This document shows, in pieces, positions 6,872 through 7,698 of a stretch of 7,698 nucleotides of DNA (positions are counted from its first letter, which is position 1; each line of letters begins with the position of its first letter). Under the pieces are notes generated by a model. The model saw nothing but the letters and a program-made list of their open reading frames with translations, was not told the origin of the DNA and ran no database searches. A program made the position numbers and the translations under genes. The DNA comes from Victivallales bacterium (GTDB lineage Bacteria > Verrucomicrobiota > Lentisphaeria > Victivallales > Victivallaceae). The stretch lies in contig JAHOYW010000016.1 in assembly GCA_019038735.1 (NCBI GenBank), forward strand, positions 1-7,698, in the 5' to 3' direction.

Positions 6872-7666
6872 TTGAAAAAATATATACTTATCTGGATGAT
6901 TACTGTTACTGCTTGCCTTGTTTTTGCTGACGGCAAAAAGGAGCTGAAGTTTATTGTTGATAATGTTGATTCAAAAGTATTTCAGGAAGCTGAAGTAAGA
7001 ATAGATAAACTCCAAGGTCAAGCAGAAAAATATTCTTCACAAGGTAAATATGATAAAGCTTTGGAATATTATCATAAATCTCTTGTTGAAGCAAAAAGAT
7101 TATATGGTGAAAACAGTACTGCTGCTGCTTCCATATATACAGGAATGGCTTTACCCTATATAAAAATGGATAAAAAACTCAAAGCTGCAGATTCTCTTTT
7201 TACTGCTTCTCAAATTTACAAAAAATCAGGGGGCGGAATGTTGAGACCACGAGCATCCCGTTTTCTATTAATGCATGCTGGATATTTATATTATGATTCT
7301 AATTACACTAGAAAAGCTTGTAAAATTCTTGAACAGGCTGAACAACAAGATATTCCGATGTTTTCTTCTGCTGAAAAAGAAAAACGGCTTGCCGAATTTT
7401 ATCGTTATTTAGCACTAGCCTGCTTTAAGGAAGAAAAATATAAGGAAGCAATTCCCTATTTTCAGAAATCACTTTTACTGGAATACAAAAGAACGGAGCC
7501 CGATAATAAAGAACTGGGAGTAATAAATTTATTTATTGGAAATGCACTATTGGAAACCAACAAACTTAAAGAATCTTTGCTTTATCTACAAAAAGCTGAA
7601 AAAAGTTTCGAGTCATGTAAGATTAATGCTAATTATCAATATAGAGCTAATTTCAAAAGTATTTAA
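6872..7666 (+). CDS. Exported TPR-repeat protein of unknown function
   Basis: I do not recognise a specific family. From the TTG at 6872 the product has 264 residues (269 if the ATG at 6857 is used). Residues 1-19 form a classic Sec signal peptide: a Lys-Lys start, a hydrophobic core and a VFA/DG cleavage site, placing the protein in the periplasm or outside. VTAC (12-15) loosely fits a lipobox, but the hydrophobic LVF after the cysteine makes a lipoprotein less likely. The mature part is helical with about five tetratricopeptide-like units, near 47-80, 87-119, 137-158, 173-206 and 215-248; the clearest are SSQGKYDKALEYYHKSL (55-71) and FKEEKYKEAIPYFQKSLLLE (185-204). TPRs mediate protein-protein contacts; the partner is unknown. 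Codon use is much more A/T-rich than upstream genes. It may be the last operon member or a separate unit, and a downstream partner may lie beyond the window. Confidence 0.75.
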   Translation: MKKYILIWMITVTACLVFADGKKELKFIVDNVDSKVFQEAEVRIDKLQGQAEKYSSQGKYDKALEYYHKSLVEAKRLYGENSTAAASIYTGMALPYIKMDKKLKAADSLFTASQIYKKSGGGMLRPRASRFLLMHAGYLYYDSNYTRKACKILEQAEQQDIPMFSSAEKEKRLAEFYRYLALACFKEEKYKEAIPYFQKSLLLEYKRTEPDNKELGVINLFIGNALLETNKLKESLLYLQKAEKSFESCKINANYQYRANFKSI

Positions 7667-7698
7667 TTAAAATTGAGTTGAAATATACAGATAGAAAG

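Noticed and set aside
7667..7698. Possible terminator after the TPR gene
   Set aside because: The last 32 bp are AT-rich with no GC hairpin or T-run that I can see, and the window ends here.

Overview
The window looks like ordinary chromosomal housekeeping DNA from a Gram-negative bacterium. Apolipoprotein N-acyltransferase (Lnt) is the clearest pointer to a double-membrane cell. Base composition is moderate for most of the window and clearly AT-rich in the last gene. The UvrA segment reminds me of PVC-group (Lentisphaerae/Verrucomicrobia-like) proteins, but that is an impression from memory and no taxonomic marker here settles it.

Layout. Two gene groups diverge from a short AT-rich region at about 2829-2950. 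Leftward (minus strand) come lnt (complete, 588 residues) and then uvrA, which overlaps the end of lnt by 8 bp and runs off the left edge after 356 residues. Rightward (plus strand) come nadB (L-aspartate oxidase), pcnB (poly(A) polymerase type of class II nucleotidyltransferase), a TruC-like tRNA pseudouridine synthase, and a small exported TPR-repeat protein. Spacing is tight: 2 bp between nadB and pcnB, an 11 bp overlap between pcnB and the truC-like gene, and about 18 bp before the TPR gene. No stretch over 300 bp lacks a gene. I see no tRNA, rRNA, CRISPR array, insertion sequence or convincing terminator hairpin.

How the genes relate. lnt and uvrA (envelope lipoprotein maturation and nucleotide excision repair) are functionally unrelated but look translationally coupled. 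nadB starts NAD synthesis from aspartate. pcnB and the truC-like gene both act on RNA (3' tailing and tRNA pseudouridylation). The TPR gene is the odd member: it carries a signal peptide, is much richer in A+T than its neighbours, and probably starts at a TTG codon behind a strong ribosome binding site.

I found no previously undescribed multi-gene system. The points most worth a second look are the unrecognised ~105-residue N-terminal extension of the TruC-like enzyme, which has a plausible internal start, and the compositionally distinct exported TPR protein at the end of the operon.
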